Source: Pseudoscleropodium purum (Eukaryota > Streptophyta > Bryopsida > Hypnales > Brachytheciaceae). From it: a stretch of DNA of 64,000 nt. The notes under the pieces were generated by a model that did not search any database, was not told the DNA's origin, and saw only the letters and a list, made by a program, of their open reading frames with translations. Each line of letters starts with the position of its first letter. Position 1 is the stretch's first letter. The stretch lies in contig OZ017797.1 in the NCBI GenBank assembly GCA_963969395.1, positions 2,356,001 through 2,420,000 on the forward strand, given 5' to 3'. Both the position numbers and the translations under genes were made by a program. This document shows, one piece after another, positions 1 through 13,100 of this stretch.

Positions 1-2
1 TT

Positions 3-1409
3 CTCAAGCCATTGGACCATGAACTTCGTGGGGATAATTTGCTCATGGGAAGTCGAGCCTTCTAGCTTCGTCAATTGCAGGAAAGCTGTGACCCGAGCTA
101 CTTGTGCAAACCTGTGGAGACTCATAAGATTGGTGTTGCACCAATGACGAATTCAGATCACCTAGTGCGGAATATTTTGAAGGGAACGAGAGAGTCTGTT
201 GCAACCCTTGGCACTTGTTACGAGCTACCAAGGATTGATTTAGTGATCGAGTCTGGGACGTCTAGAAAATAGAGACGTTTAGGGAATGGAGAACTGTATA
301 TAACTGACTTTGGACATTAAGTGTTTTTTTATTGATCATTCAGTAAATTTTGCCCGGGCTGAATTGTATGATTTTGATTGCAAACTGTAATTGTGATGAA
401 TGTTTTGTATGACCATATTTCCTTTTTTTACTGGCATTACTTTTTGTTCACCTCATTATCATCGGATTGAGGATAATTTGTGCCTCATTCCTATATACTT
501 TTATTCATTCAGGTTGGTCAATCACTTCTTCGCTCGCTACCCAAGCAGAGGCTAACGAAGAGTCTGCTTTCTGGATCGGGAACGTCTCTCTCAAGGATGT
601 CTAAATCAGATGGAGGAAGCTGCTTTGGGGACCTTCATTCAAAGCCTTATGTGATGTGTTCAGCCACAGATGCGGCATCGGCAGCCATTGACTTCTCCAA
701 GGGAAATGTAGAAGAAGGTGTCGTGAACAGCCCTCCTGGAAGTTGAGGAGCAGTGAAGACACCGCTTTGCTCCCCATCTCCGTTGAAGCGGGCACAATTT
801 TCACCAAGTGATGTGGATTTGTGTTTGCCAAACTCACGTAACCAGATTACCTCGAATAGAAAACTCTATACTCATATTGAGGAAGGTGTTGAATCTTTTC
901 GACTCGACAATAAAATTTCGACCAACAATGCATCAACTCTTGCACTAGTGAAGGTCAGCAACTTTATCACAGATACCATGGCAAAGGGCAGAAATAAGAT
1001 CACCCAGCGGAAATCATATAGTGCAAGTCAGATCCCTTGCTTTTGGGGGGTAAGCTCTTTATCTGAATAGTCTATTAGTGGCGGGTCTACACCATCAACA
1101 AGAAGTATATTTCAACATAGGGTTCTAGGTGGAGTTTTTTCACTTGGAAATAGACAAGCGTTCAAGCACAATGTCAAAAGATCGGGGCTTACACCGTCTC
1201 CGCCAGTTTCTAGATCTCTTTCAAATTCAAGAAATCCTCGAAGCAATTTAAAGCGAAAAGTGGATGGTAGTGATTCACGCTCAATAGAGACAAGTAGCAC
1301 GTTCAATATTAGAAGTATACCAACGGGGACCTCTCGATACGAAGATATTATGAGAGGCCGGGCAAAGATTCGTGCAGCGGAGGCAACAAACAACTCTTCA
1401 GAAACTTGA
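3..1409 (+). pseudogene. Decayed 3' part of an unrecognised protein gene
   Basis: One reading frame (codons starting at position 3) gives protein-like sequence over 3-272 and again over 510-1409, but it is broken by TAG at 63, TAG at 270, TGA at 744 and TAG at 1068; the frame closes at TGA 1407. The AT-rich stretch from about 273 to 509 ends in an acceptor-like TTCATTCAG and is probably an intron. The translated C-terminal part is rich in Ser, Pro, Arg and Lys, including SLSNSRNPRSNLKRK, as in a disordered nuclear protein; I recognise no domain. No frameshift is needed anywhere, and all four stops differ from a sense codon by one C-to-T change (CAG or CGA). It could instead be several small exons with undetected introns, but the gaps available are too short for ordinary plant introns. 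The 5' part lies outside the window. Confidence 0.5.
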
Positions 1410-3074
1410 ACCGATGCTTTGATAAACAATTTATGTTTACTGAGTACTCCGAACAAATAAATACTTTTTTTAGTATCAATAGTATTTTTAGGTACATACA
1501 AAAATCAGTAATAGAATTCCTTATTTAAATGGAAGCAATAGATTTTGCACTCGATTGCCCATAATTCCAATTACATAGTCTTTGAATAGAACTTTATTGT
1601 GAGAGGCATAAATTGTTCTATATGTTCATCGATTATCAAATGATTCAATTTTGAAAAATGTCGTATGTTTTGTAGTTTGTTGTGTACATTCTGATTGTTT
1701 ATTTCTTGTGCCCTTGCATATGTGTATTTCAATGTTGTTTGACTTCATGAACATTGTACATTTCTTGGGGTATTTTATGTAATGTATATTTTAAATTTGT
1801 AATTTATTCTATTATTAGACATAGAGTTGTCTATATTTATCCTTGATTTCAACAACTTATCCTTGATAAGAAGGATTTGAAAGTCTAAATATGACCATTT
1901 TGTCCCATTTTAATGAATATGACCTTAATTTGCCCAAAGCTAATATGACAAAAGTATTGATGTCCATATAATGGTATTTGCATTGAGATATTCTACTAGA
2001 ATGCTTATTAGAATGCAGAGGAATGTAGAGTAGATATTTGCTTTGATGAATGACTTCCACATGAACACAATTTAGAGTCAAAAAATTGTCACAAACAAGG
2101 CAATTAGTCATCCATCCCAATCCTATTCCACAACCAAGGTGTTGAATGTCATCGTTCTCCTACAATCTGCTGCATATGCCTAATAATTGACCTTTGGCCT
2201 TTCATGACTATTCATAGTTGTGGTCTTACTTGCGGACTCCAATAAATGGGTCACATGAATGACAATCTTGATTTGTAAATACTAAAACATCTACTATGGA
2301 TGTATATGCTCGTATGTATAAATGCCAGTATAAGATTTGCTAAGTCCTATATGTATAAATCTTGTGTTCAAAGTATATAACACATTAAAAAAACTATATA
2401 AGTAAGGCCATATCTATATTGTCATTCAGTGTAGGTGGATATCACAATGCATTTTGTACAAAGCACTTCAATGACTATAGATTTGTTATTCTTCATCATT
2501 TCTCAAGTGCTATCTGTGATTTTCCTCTTTGACATTGTGAAGAGTGGAGGAATGCCAACAAAAGACATTCTTTTGTCATTTGTCAAGAAAATTTGTCTAC
2601 AAAAGACATTCTTTTGTTTGTATATATAAGACTTTATTACATTCAAATATAAACATAGTAGACATCCTTATCTTAATCATTAATTTTGAGGTATATGTTA
2701 AGTGCAATGACAATCATTCATGTTCAAACTTGAGCTATATTAATTTACTTTAAATTACAAAAAAATGAAGGTCAAACATATTTCATGCATTGTACCAATT
2801 TTTTTGGTAATTTAATAACTAATGTAAAGTTTAGGGGTCTAGGGTAAGCTTTAGGGTTTAGAGTATAACATTTAAAGTGCAAATTCAAATGTATGAAAGC
2901 TCAACTTTAATTACCTTTCATACATTAATACTACAATGAAAGTTCATAATATTAATTAGTAATCTTCAAAAGAGAATCTGTACATTTTAGAATCCAATGT
3001 TTTAGCAAGGCGGACAAGAAGGCGGATGGGCAAACGGACATTGACTGTCCACCTAGCCATTTGGGTAGGACGCA
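1410..3074. other. AT-rich intergenic DNA
   Basis: No supportable gene. Two copies of a short palindromic motif (ACAAAAGACATTCTTTTGT) lie near 2558 and 2600. From about 3000 the base composition changes and GGCGGAC/GTCCACC-type motifs appear, marking entry into the hairpin repeat region. Confidence 0.6.
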
Positions 3075-3720
3075 TAGTTGTTTTTTCAGCTAACTTCATT
3101 TGCAATTTGTGATTTCAATTTTTGGACTTTGGGGGCGTGTAATATACCATTGGAAAATTCTTGAAAGCACCTTTCCAATGGTGTATAACACGCCTCAAAA
3201 TTCCAAAAATTGCAACAAGGAATCGCAAATGAAGTTGGCTATTTTCGCACAGCAACTGTCCACCTATCTGCCAAGTTGTCCATCGAGCCATTTGGGCGGA
3301 CACGTAGTTGTTTTTGTAGTTAACTTCATTTACGAGTTGTGGTTTCAAATTTTAGAATTTGGAGGCGTGTAATATACCACTGAAAAGTTCTTGAAAGCAC
3401 CTTTCCAATGATATATTACATGCCCCAAAATTCCAAAAAATGAAATAGAAAATTGCAAATGAAGTTGGTTGTTTTGCATAGTGGTCATCCATCCTTCCAC
3501 TGTCCACTTGTCCACCCGTCCACCTCACCATTTGGGTAGATGTGTAGTTGTTTCTTACAACTTATTTCATTTGCAATTTGCAATTTCAATTTTTGGACAT
3601 TGAAGGTGTATAATATACCATTGGAAAGGTCTTGAAAGTACCTTTTTAATGGTATATACCACGCCCTATGAATCTAAGAACTACAATAGGAAATCGCAAA
3701 TGAAGTTGGCTGTTTTGGAC
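3075..3720. repeat. Three tandem imperfect hairpin units
   Basis: Three units at about 3075-3258, 3305-3480 and 3545-3720 (spacing about 230-240 bp). Each has two inverted arms of about 80 bp around a loop of about 15 bp. The left arm runs from TAGTTGTTTT through AACTTCATTTGC to TATACCATTGGAAA; the right arm is its near reverse complement, running from TTTCCAATGGT to GCAAATGAAGTTGG. Spacers carry variable CTGTCCACC and CCATTTGGG motifs. No coding capacity is seen in any unit. Possible origins are a foldback or MITE-like element amplified in tandem, or an inverted-repeat small-RNA locus. Confidence 0.75.
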
Positions 3721-6290
3721 AATGGCCATTGACTTGTCTGCTCGCTCGACGGGTGGTGACTGGACAATGTCCGGAACGTCTACAGACCTGGGACATCTAG
3801 ACGTCTGGATGTTCGCTTCTTAGACCTGATTTTCTAAAAAATGAATGTTCAGGACAACTCTAAGTATTGGGGATACAAATTTCGCATAAACAGGGAGGTA
3901 CATATACATTAGGCCACAACAAAACGCAAAGTGTGTGGTTCACGTCAATACTAAATCCCTCCTAATGACCTTCAAGTAATCTCTCCCTCCATCCCAAGAT
4001 GCATGCATAGTGATATTTGAAGAAGAAGCGTAACCCACGTGGTATATCTTCCTTCTTGATGCCTCTCTTCATAGCTCTCTAAGGTAACTATCGTCTATCG
4101 AGAAGTCCAAGAATTTGTCAACTTTATTTGTCATTGGTGCCAACACTACTAGTTCAATGCCAAACTGTATCACAAATGTAAGGCAACCAGAAAGGCTGCT
4201 AATGAGTCGACATTAGAATGACAACTACGAAAAGTGTGTTTCATTATCATATATACCGTAGTACGTATTGTATGAAGTGAGAATGTTATACTGTCTCTCT
4301 TGCATAACAAAGTCTACAGATAAATTACACTTACAAAAGACAAATTGCATGATTGTCTATAAAAAAACATGTTGTTTCTGATTCCCTTGCTCTTATATAT
4401 ATACAACAAGCAATTTCATTAGTGTTTCACTTCTCTACTATTGAAAGAATTTATTTAATACACATTGAACAAGTGCATTCACTCAATAAGGTGATTGTTA
4501 AAACTCTAGTTGCTCTTCTATGTGTAGGTTGACAGGGTTGGACAACACCTACAAAATGACAAGGAGAAAAGATAGTGCAAGATGGGGCTAGAATGTCAAG
4601 TATTGAAGTTCAAAGATTCTATGAAAGAATAAGCATGTCATTCATAAATAATTCACTATTTATGATTGACTTACTAGCATGAGTAATGACAACTAATGTT
4701 AATTGTGTAGATGCAAAGACTTTAGGTGGAATGAGAACTTGCTCAATGACAAAAGAATTGCACAAAGAGTACCTTCAACTACTCTACAAATGTTCATTGA
4801 CATATGTTCATATCGTACATTGGTGTGCATTGTTGCAATTCATGTTCTATGCTTTTATGAGGAATCAAAAAGTGCTTTGCAAGTAGAAAAATCTCAACTT
4901 CATGAATGCATGTAGCAGCAATGGTAGTCATGTGGTCAAAAAGTCTATTGCAAGAAGAGTTCCGTGTACATGGAAAGCTAAGCATTTGCTTTCTATAGGA
5001 CGTATTTTTTTAAAGAAACTAAGCATTCAATGTCATTTGCAACAAAGAATATCATTCTTCATAGGTCTCCACATTGTATAGCTACATCTTACAAGTTTTT
5101 TTACTCTAACTACACTACCTTGTACAATGTATTGTTGAAGAAGTTCTAGAACTTGTAGCCTCTATCATTGAAGCTAGAAGCAATATGGTAATGGATTTTA
5201 TTTTGTGAATGCACATCCTTTGACTAGGAAGTGAAGACTTTGGCTCTCGTATAGTAAAAATCAAGCATTACATTTACATACATTCTAATATTCTTGCACA
5301 AATTTGCTTCCAAGTGACATATAGCACAGTTCATAAAAGCTCAGTACTAAAAGTAGATGTCATGACGTTGCACACTAACATGTTGCTTGCACTAAGCAAA
5401 ATCAATAAAATATCTTTGAACTTCCTAATTGTCATCATTGGGCAAACATAGATTTTTTGTTTTCCTAATATATGTGTGCTTTTCAATTTATCAAAAAATC
5501 AAGACATTGCTTTCACATGCTCATTATTGCTTTCATGCTAAGGAATACTTGCAACAACCTCCACAAAAAATATGGATAAAAAACATTCATCCCTTATGAG
5601 ATACAAAACTTTTTTGTGCATTGTCCAAAAATGAGATGTTAATTTGCTTAAGGGTTAAGCATCTTCATATTTACGAAAGTCAATTGTACTACAATGAGCA
5701 GGGTTGACAAAATCCAACATTCATGGAAAAATAACATCCAAAAATAGGACATCCGGACATTGCGTATGCAACATTGTTGGAAGGTGGATGGATAGATGGG
5801 GCACATAGATCTAAGTTGTCCGATCAAGTAGAAGCAATCAGATCGATGAATGTGAACTGTTAGATCTCATAGATGGCGTGGTGGATAATGTTGCGGCAAA
5901 TGGGACAAGCAGATGAGGCGGATGGCGGAATTTTTTTTTGCAAATGTTATGGGACACTACAAATTTGGCGTCTACATCCATTAAACGTTCTAGTAACCCT
6001 AATAATGATAATGAAAGAATTTGTAATATTATTATTTGAAAATGTACTAAAGCAACTTCTAAAAAAATTGTTCAATGAAAAATCATCCTATGGTCACAAG
6101 TCATCAGTTGGACACTAAAAATCTTCAACATCCTTTTAGGATTAAGCCTTGGACTTAAGGTGTAGGTGGAGTGGGGGTTAATAAAGCAACCACTTCCTTC
6201 CCCTTCCTCTCAACTAATGCATGCCATTCCCAATCTAGCACATTCCTTTCTACACAGACTAGTACATCCCTTTTAAAATAACATATCGAC
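3721..6290. other. AT-rich intergenic DNA, possibly inside a larger decayed element
   Basis: No gene supported. Motifs of the hairpin region (GTCCGGA, GGCGGATGG) recur in roughly inverted form near 3770 and 5745-5930, so 3.0-5.95 kb could be one decayed element. I could not read any transposase in between; the short open frames near 4.7-4.98 kb look random. Confidence 0.4.
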
Positions 6291-6360
6291 TTTTCCTAGT
6301 GTAGCATGACCCTTGTCACATCCCTTTTAAAACAACACACCCTAGTGTAGAGTGTAGCAT

Positions 6361-6592
6361 GACCCTTGTCACTTTAACATGGACTCTCTTCCTAGTGTAG
6401 GATGACCCTTGTCACTTTAACATGGACTCTCTTCCTAGTGTAGGATGACCCTTGTCACTTTAACATGGACTCTCTTCCTAGTGTAGGATGACCCTTGTCA
6501 CTTTAACATGGACTCTCTTCCTAGTGTAGGATGACCCTTGTCACTTTAACATGGACTCTCTTCCTAGTGTAGGATGACCCTTGTCACTTTAA
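6361..6592. repeat. 43-bp minisatellite, about 5.4 perfect copies
   Basis: The 43-bp unit containing CCTAGTGTAGGATGACCC starts at 6391, 6434, 6477, 6520 and 6563, with a 30-nt partial unit before it; copies are identical over the stretch. Diverged single copies flank it at about 6293 and 6340, and another is at about 7420. The absence of variation suggests recent expansion. There are no unique spacers, so this is not a CRISPR array. Confidence 0.9.
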
Positions 6593-7985
6593 CCCCTAAA
6601 CGCCTAAACTTGTTTTTTGGCAACATAGAAATTTTGGACAACTCACTTCGAATGGAGTTTTTATTTTTATTTTCTGAAATTTTAATACAACATGTGCCCG
6701 AGGAGTAGCTTTAAGGCCCAACAATTTTCATAACTTTTGACTTCATGGTTAAAAAGTTATTGTATGATGTGTACTTTTCATAGCTCAATGGGCAATTTAA
6801 GCAACAAAAAATACTTCTTTAAAAATGATTATTTTAGGAAGTTAAAATTTGAAATTGATTCTTTAGATTTATATATACTTGGAAAGCTTTGAATCATTCC
6901 ATTTTGCTCAATGAGTCAAAAGTTATGAAGAAATTTAGTTTGTGGGAGTTTACTTTATTTACCTCAATTTTCAATATTTTTGGAAAAAAATAAAAACATT
7001 GGATGTAGATTTTTTATTACAACATTATAACAATTGGGATTGGCATGTTTCAATTCTATAAATAAATTGTTAACAATTTAGTATTTTGAATCATCCTCTA
7101 TTCTTTTCTACTTACTATTTTTTTCCTATATGTTGTATGATTCAAAATGATTTGATTTGAAAATTTTCAAGCATGTAGCCAACTTGACTTGAATGAATTC
7201 AAAGAGTAACCACCATTTTGAACATTTTTTCATACAAATGTGACCTTCTAAAATGTAGCTGCCTAGGTTATTGTAGGGCCCAAAAAAGGAAATTTATCAC
7301 TTCAAATGCTAATATCTTGCAATCTACATGGTGGAAATTTTTGAAATTTTTTCCACATGTTCTCAAACAAGCTTAATACAAGATCCTACAATTACATGTC
7401 CAAAGATGGTTTAGTTATTCCTAGTGTAACATGACCCTTGTCACTTTCCATACTAATTCCTAGAGGGGATGCTTAAAAAGCTTGTAACAATGGCCCTTTC
7501 TTATCAATCTTGTCAAGAAATAGAAAAATACAAAAATAAACAGCCACTCAAATGGATGAAAACTCTATTCTACACAACCCTCCGTTAAGCCATTAACAAA
7601 CCTACCCATTCCAAAGCACTTGCAGCCTATGGGCATCTCACAAACAACCAGAACATAACTTAATTATTAGAAACTACCAATCTCATTTACAGAACGAAAT
7701 AATTCATAACAAGAAAAAGCCTCCCCCTCGGTCCAGAGCCAACAAATGCATCAAGGCTCCTTAAAACTGCAGATAACTGCCACTCCCAACGAAAAATGCA
7801 ATGCAATCCAGAGAAATTGAACGTCAAAATCAGAGTAGGAAGTTAACTCGTCCAGCAGAACAAATAACCGAAAGTCCGTTTCGATTTTAGAGCCCTCAGA
7901 GGGTAGACTATGAACATAATCTCAATACCACAAATAAGGAGAAAAGTGGAATTTATTATATAACAAAAATACAACCATGTTATCA
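6593..7985. other. AT-rich repeat DNA with one TTAA-element end
   Basis: TTAA at 6589-6592 is followed by CCCCTAAACGCCTAA, matching the left terminus of the TTAA-flanked elements described elsewhere in the window. An internal family motif (ATATCTTGCAATCTACATGG) occurs near 7312. I could not find a convincing right terminus. No gene seen. Confidence 0.45.
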
Positions 7986-8019
7986 AATCATGGCACATCC
8001 ACCCATGGTCAAAAAATTA

Positions 8020-9060
8020 TGTTTTGACAAAATCTTTCCAACTATTTGGCTCACTCTACTCTCCAATTATATTGCCACAGCAAGAAATTCTGCTTTGACA
8101 GTATCTTCCCAACTATTTGGCTCACTCTCGTCTCCAATTCCATTGCCACAGCTCCAGCTACTTCACCGTCAAATTCTACACTCCTGCCGATGAGTCTCAA
8201 GTGTGTTTCATCTACCTTCTCCAGTCTGCTACTCCTTCCTCCCGCTTCTTCTTTGAGTGTGCTCAGCAACTTTCACAACGTCACGGTTTCTGCAAATGAT
8301 GGGCCAGAGAATGAAACAACTGTTCATCATTCCCTTCATTTAGTATGAAAACCGCCACAGTACACATAAAATTCTCCCCAGAATTCTTCACTAAAAGGTA
8401 CAGCTTCTGCATAAGCCTGAATTTGGGTGCAACAATACAATCAAAGCTGGAAAAACACCTTGTTTGCACGTGCATTGCATCTATCACTGAATCTGCTTTA
8501 CAATCCTCTTGCTCTTGTACCGAACATGTCCACTTCGAAGTCCTGCATGTGGGCCATTCAAGCAAAACGGAATGAATAAGAGGCAAAGCAACATCAACTA
8601 CTGAGACATTAAATAAACAGCTACCTACTCCGTGTATATGACCTCCTATTATTGAGCGGCAGAATGCGAGGTGGACTCCTTCTACTCAAAATATTCAACT
8701 GCTTCAGAAAGATTGTCCATGCAATCCTTGTGATTGGTTGGCCCACATCACACAACGCGTTCAATAGGCGCTGAATTTTGGAACACGCGCTTTGAATTTC
8801 ATAGTTTCTCCAGCGTCCAAAAACTACATGAAAAGAATGGAAAATTCTCTTCAATCATCAACAAGACCAAACAAAAACGAAGAAAATTAATACGGAGACG
8901 GATGCTGAGATGCACACTCGGATGCTTTTAAGTATAACTACCTTACTCCAAGACTGAAGACCAAGTGTCAAAATAACTGAATAAAATACCTTCATGTCGG
9001 ACGCAAATGCAGAAATCTTCTTCTCCATACACTGCGAATGGTTACAAGCGCTGCACAATC
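8020..9060 (-). other. Possible exons of an unresolved minus-strand gene
   Basis: Composition is less AT-rich than the surroundings and several minus-strand segments look exon-like. One open frame (8269-8051) contains LEKVDETHLRLIGRSVEF. A short segment near 9035-8998, preceded by CATTCGCAG and followed by GTATTT, reads MEKKISAFASDMK. Another after TTTCATGTAG near 8834 reads FLDAGETMKFK before a stop. I could not join these into one consistent protein and recognise no family. A tandem duplication of about 70 bp (8025 and 8096, sharing CCAACTATTTGGCTCACTC) lies inside the longest open frame, which weakens the coding case. It may be a decayed gene or a noncoding transcript. Confidence 0.25.
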
Positions 9061-10119
9061 TATTCGCTCCATTCCCGTACTACCGTTCCAATTCGAGGGT
9101 GGTCACCAAAAAATTTCAAATGTATGTATTAATGACACAGGTCCTTTTCACCACCACTAATATACTCCAGAAGCAAATAGTCTCCGTGCATCCTAAGTGT
9201 GTCACTTCAGATATTCACATGCCACGAAGAAAACCTACCTCTTCCACGCCAAATTAAATCCCCATATGATATGACGTCCACGCAAGTCAAGAGAAGTCAG
9301 TGGTGGTAAACCTAAGTGCTAAAGTTCCTCAAAATTCCTCACGTAAAAGTTGATGTTCACTGACTTGCCGGCCACACTCTTCCAGAGCGTAATCTCTACA
9401 CAATTTAACGGTTTATAAAGATCAGATCGACACTCTCATCCAAGCACTCCATGCTCAAATGTTTTCCTTCTAAAACCGTAGTTTCGACAAGTAAACCTCC
9501 ATTAGCGTTTCATAAAACATCTACACATGCACACCCAAAGTACACTTCCGTTGACACACATCATCCAATATAAAACGAATGTTAGCTGAGCGACACTTAC
9601 ACCCTAATCACAAACAATTCAGGAAAAACGTAAAGTAATATAAATCAAAACATTAAAAAACGAATCAGTCAAGGAGAAAGACTCCCCAAATTGGCGGCAA
9701 TTAGCTTGCAAACACCTCATGGTTGATATCAAATCCCAAGGTGAAGTGTCGAAAGTTCAAATCTGGACAGACAAATTCCCATTGACATAAATTTTCAAAT
9801 ACCGAACATATCCAACCTCCAAACATAATTCGAAAATCATAGCTATCCAGCTTCAATTTCTGGGACTAGCAAAGCAGATGCAGTTCACATAACCGAAAAC
9901 AGGTAGGCCTGAGACGAAAATCCAGTTCGAAAGACTTCAAAAATCCGAGAATCAGCCCTACAGAACTTGCACTTGCCCTCGAAGGCAAGGTCCGTATTCG
10001 CCTTCTTCGAATCTTAAATAAATGCCTCCCACTACAAAAGAAATTCACCGATAAACCAATCCTCATGGGTGAAATTTTCGAAGTAATAGAAACCAGAAGC
10101 GAAAGCGGGAAAAGATGGA
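9061..10119. other. Unassigned non-coding DNA left of the three-box array
   Basis: No convincing gene. Weak resemblance to the array boxes appears near 9905 (GGCCTGAGACGAAAATCC followed by GAAAGACTTC), so the array may extend further left in highly diverged form. Confidence 0.4.
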
Positions 10120-13100
10120 TTTGGAAAGGTTTCAAAGAAGCCTGAATGCCAGCCGCCGGAAATGAATTAAAACTCCAGCGAATTACATGTTCTCGGGTAC
10201 TTCACGGCGTTCCAAAACTTCTCCCGTCTCGAGAATGTATAAACCCCTCTGTCAAAGCAAGAGCAAATCGCGGATAAACGAACCCACAAGGAAGAGGATG
10301 CAAACTTATAATAATGCCCATTGGGCCCACGGTAAACAAAGTAACAGTGTTTAAAGGAAGCCCATCTGACAAGATTTCTTTGAGTTTAATCTCGAGGTGA
10401 AAAAAGTTCTCCAACCACCATCCTCTCCCAGAGCGCCGTGCATTGGTGTTGTTTTCATTTCTGCGCGACACTGCCAACCAGAAGCAGACGACAAATGAAT
10501 CGAAGTCACCCAGGAGAGCAAGCTCAAAAAGCTGCAACCAAGGATGCAAAAAACCGCTGGCTGTCACAATTTCTCGAACGTACTACTGTATAAAACTGGA
10601 CGAAGCGTAGGCGAAAAAAAGTAGGTAAAAGGAGATCAAATAGTGAATCCATAGTCAACCGTCTTCAACGAATTAAAGTCTTCACGCGAATTAAAATCCT
10701 CTAGAAATCCTCCCCACATGAAGGCTGCGCACAAAAAAAAATCGCCATGCAGTAGTAAGCCGTGCCTCTGCCAGAGATGCACAATCCACCTCTGCAGCCG
10801 GGCAAAACATCTTGCCAGTAAAGGATATTCACGATGCAAAGCTGTACAGATGAGGCAATTTAATACTGAAATTAAATTGTGTGAGAAGAGTTTGAAAAAA
10901 GCTTGCCGGATTGTCGTGAAAGAATTGCGACTCTCACACGTCCTTCAGGTTTACAGAAATGATGTGAAATTGTACTGCTCTGCCAAAAGAAACCAACCTT
11001 GAAACTCGAAACAACTCATACCCGGACTGCAAGTTAAACATCTATTCGAGAACAGCAGAAATCTATCTTCTGGACAAATAGGGTTTCAAGAAAAAGCCTG
11101 TAGCGCTTGAACGAAGTAAAATGTCCAAATCACCTCTCATCTTCACTCCAGACACGAGATCTGTCCTTCGGATTGCCATGCAATTCTGCGGAACTGCCAA
11201 GCATCAAATTACTGATGAATCGAACCAGATGTTTCACTCTATGAGGCAGAAAAAAAGTCGAAAGCGCAGTAGCAGAGAGGGTTCAAGGGGGAGCCTTCGT
11301 GTAGGTTGCCGTAAATAAATTAGATAATCAGTCATCCTTCGAATGATGGCCTTGCTGGAGACATACTCGCCGTCTGCCAAAAGAAACCAATACACTGATG
11401 AACCAAACCACGGCCCGAACTTTACTTCAAGAAGGAACTCGAAGTGAAGGGTAAAAAGAAAATGGATTAAAGTTTCGAAAAAGACTGTGTGGCGGCCGTC
11501 GGGAGAGAATCAAAACTCTAGACGGATTGCGTCTCTTCAGGTTCTCTACAACGCAGGCTGCGCACACGAAAAAAAAATGACCAATGTTCCACGAAAGCCT
11601 GTCAGTCGATCTGGCGCAAATTAAACCTCCAGACATTTCAACCTTCTCCAAACTCGTCACTTCCAACGAAGACATACTTCCACTTGCAGTTCCAAAGCTC
11701 CGCGTCAACCAAATCGAGTTCATACATAAACTAAATCACATATCATGAGCTGCATATGCTACAATGCAGGCGAATAGCAGGAGAAGAAAAAAAATATAGG
11801 GTTTCAAATAAGCTTGTCTGTCAATTGTGTTCAACACGGTTGAATCTTCAGGCGAGTTCATTCTCCAAACACCATCCACAGTAGCAAACGCAGATGCATA
11901 TCCCTAACACACATGTGGAACTCTGCCAACCAGAAGAGGATCACGAATGAACCAGCATCACGCAGCGAGAGGAAGCCAGAAGATAGAAACCAGCCCGTTC
12001 AAGGCTGACTAATAACTGAACAGAGCGAAATAGAAAGATCAAAATAGAATAAGCGAACAGAATTCCCAAGCCTGTTAATCGGAAAAAGACCGTCTCGAAC
12101 AATTTAAAATACTCCACATATCCTCCTCAATGATCCCACACAAGCAACAACTCCGAGATGCTATAAGTCCCTGGCCCCCTTCCATAAAAAGTTAATTCAC
12201 CTCTCAGAAACCCAATCAAATTTTTATCTCCGATGAAAAAGAGCTATAAATAAAAATCTTCAATGCAAGCAAAATAGGGTGTGAATATAGTTCCAGAAGA
12301 GCCTGTTATTCGGAAGACGAATGTCTTCAAAGAGAGATATTGCTCCACGCACAAGGTAGAATACCCGAGATGTTGAAAACCCTCACGTTCTGCCAGAGAC
12401 AACGGTTCACATCTGAAGAAACCACTCCAAAGGACTTATCCGACTAAACAACGAACGCACAGAATTTCAAATAGAAGAAGCGAAATATCTTGAAGCAGGT
12501 GGAGGGAAAGAGTTCCAAAAAAAGCCTGTCGTCCCGGGGCCGTTGTCTTCAACCAATTAAATAACTCCACACACATCCTCACTTCAAAAACAAACACAAG
12601 TAGCATTCGTGTTTAGGTTCAAATATGCCTCCGCCAACCATTCAGTCCACTGCTGAAGAATGTCAACTAAATTTTGTTCCTACCATACATCCCACTCCGC
12701 GCTGAGAAAAAGAAAACAAATGACTAACATAGGCGAGGAAATTCAAACAGGCACGATGCAAGGTTCGAAGAGGTCGATCAATCGGACGCCGCACGTCTTC
12801 AACAATATCACTATAAATATTCCCGTTTTAGGCCTTGAACACACGCACTCTCCAAGATGATACGAATATATGCCTACAACAAACACGGAGAAAACAGTGC
12901 TAATACTGCCAAAATTATACAAAAAAGGAATAGATAGTGCAAGCGATCATCTTCAAACACATAAGAGGTAGGGTTTCAGAGAAGCCTGTCGTTCTGTTGA
13001 CTTATTCCAACGAAATAAATTTACACCATGCATTCTCCTCACTTCAGGAGTAAGCACAAGTTTTACTCCCCAAGTCTGAATCCCTGCCCCCTGCCAGAGA

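Noticed and set aside
1112..1501. 129-codon minus-strand open frame
   Set aside because: Antisense to the decayed Ser/Arg-rich frame; the plus-strand reading has the more natural composition and frame continuity.
4686..4985. Short open frames as transposase fragments
   Set aside because: No DDE, hAT or MULE motif could be read on either strand; length and composition are as expected by chance in AT-rich DNA.
6361..6592. CRISPR-like array
   Set aside because: Repeats are directly adjacent with no unique spacers, in a eukaryotic genome.
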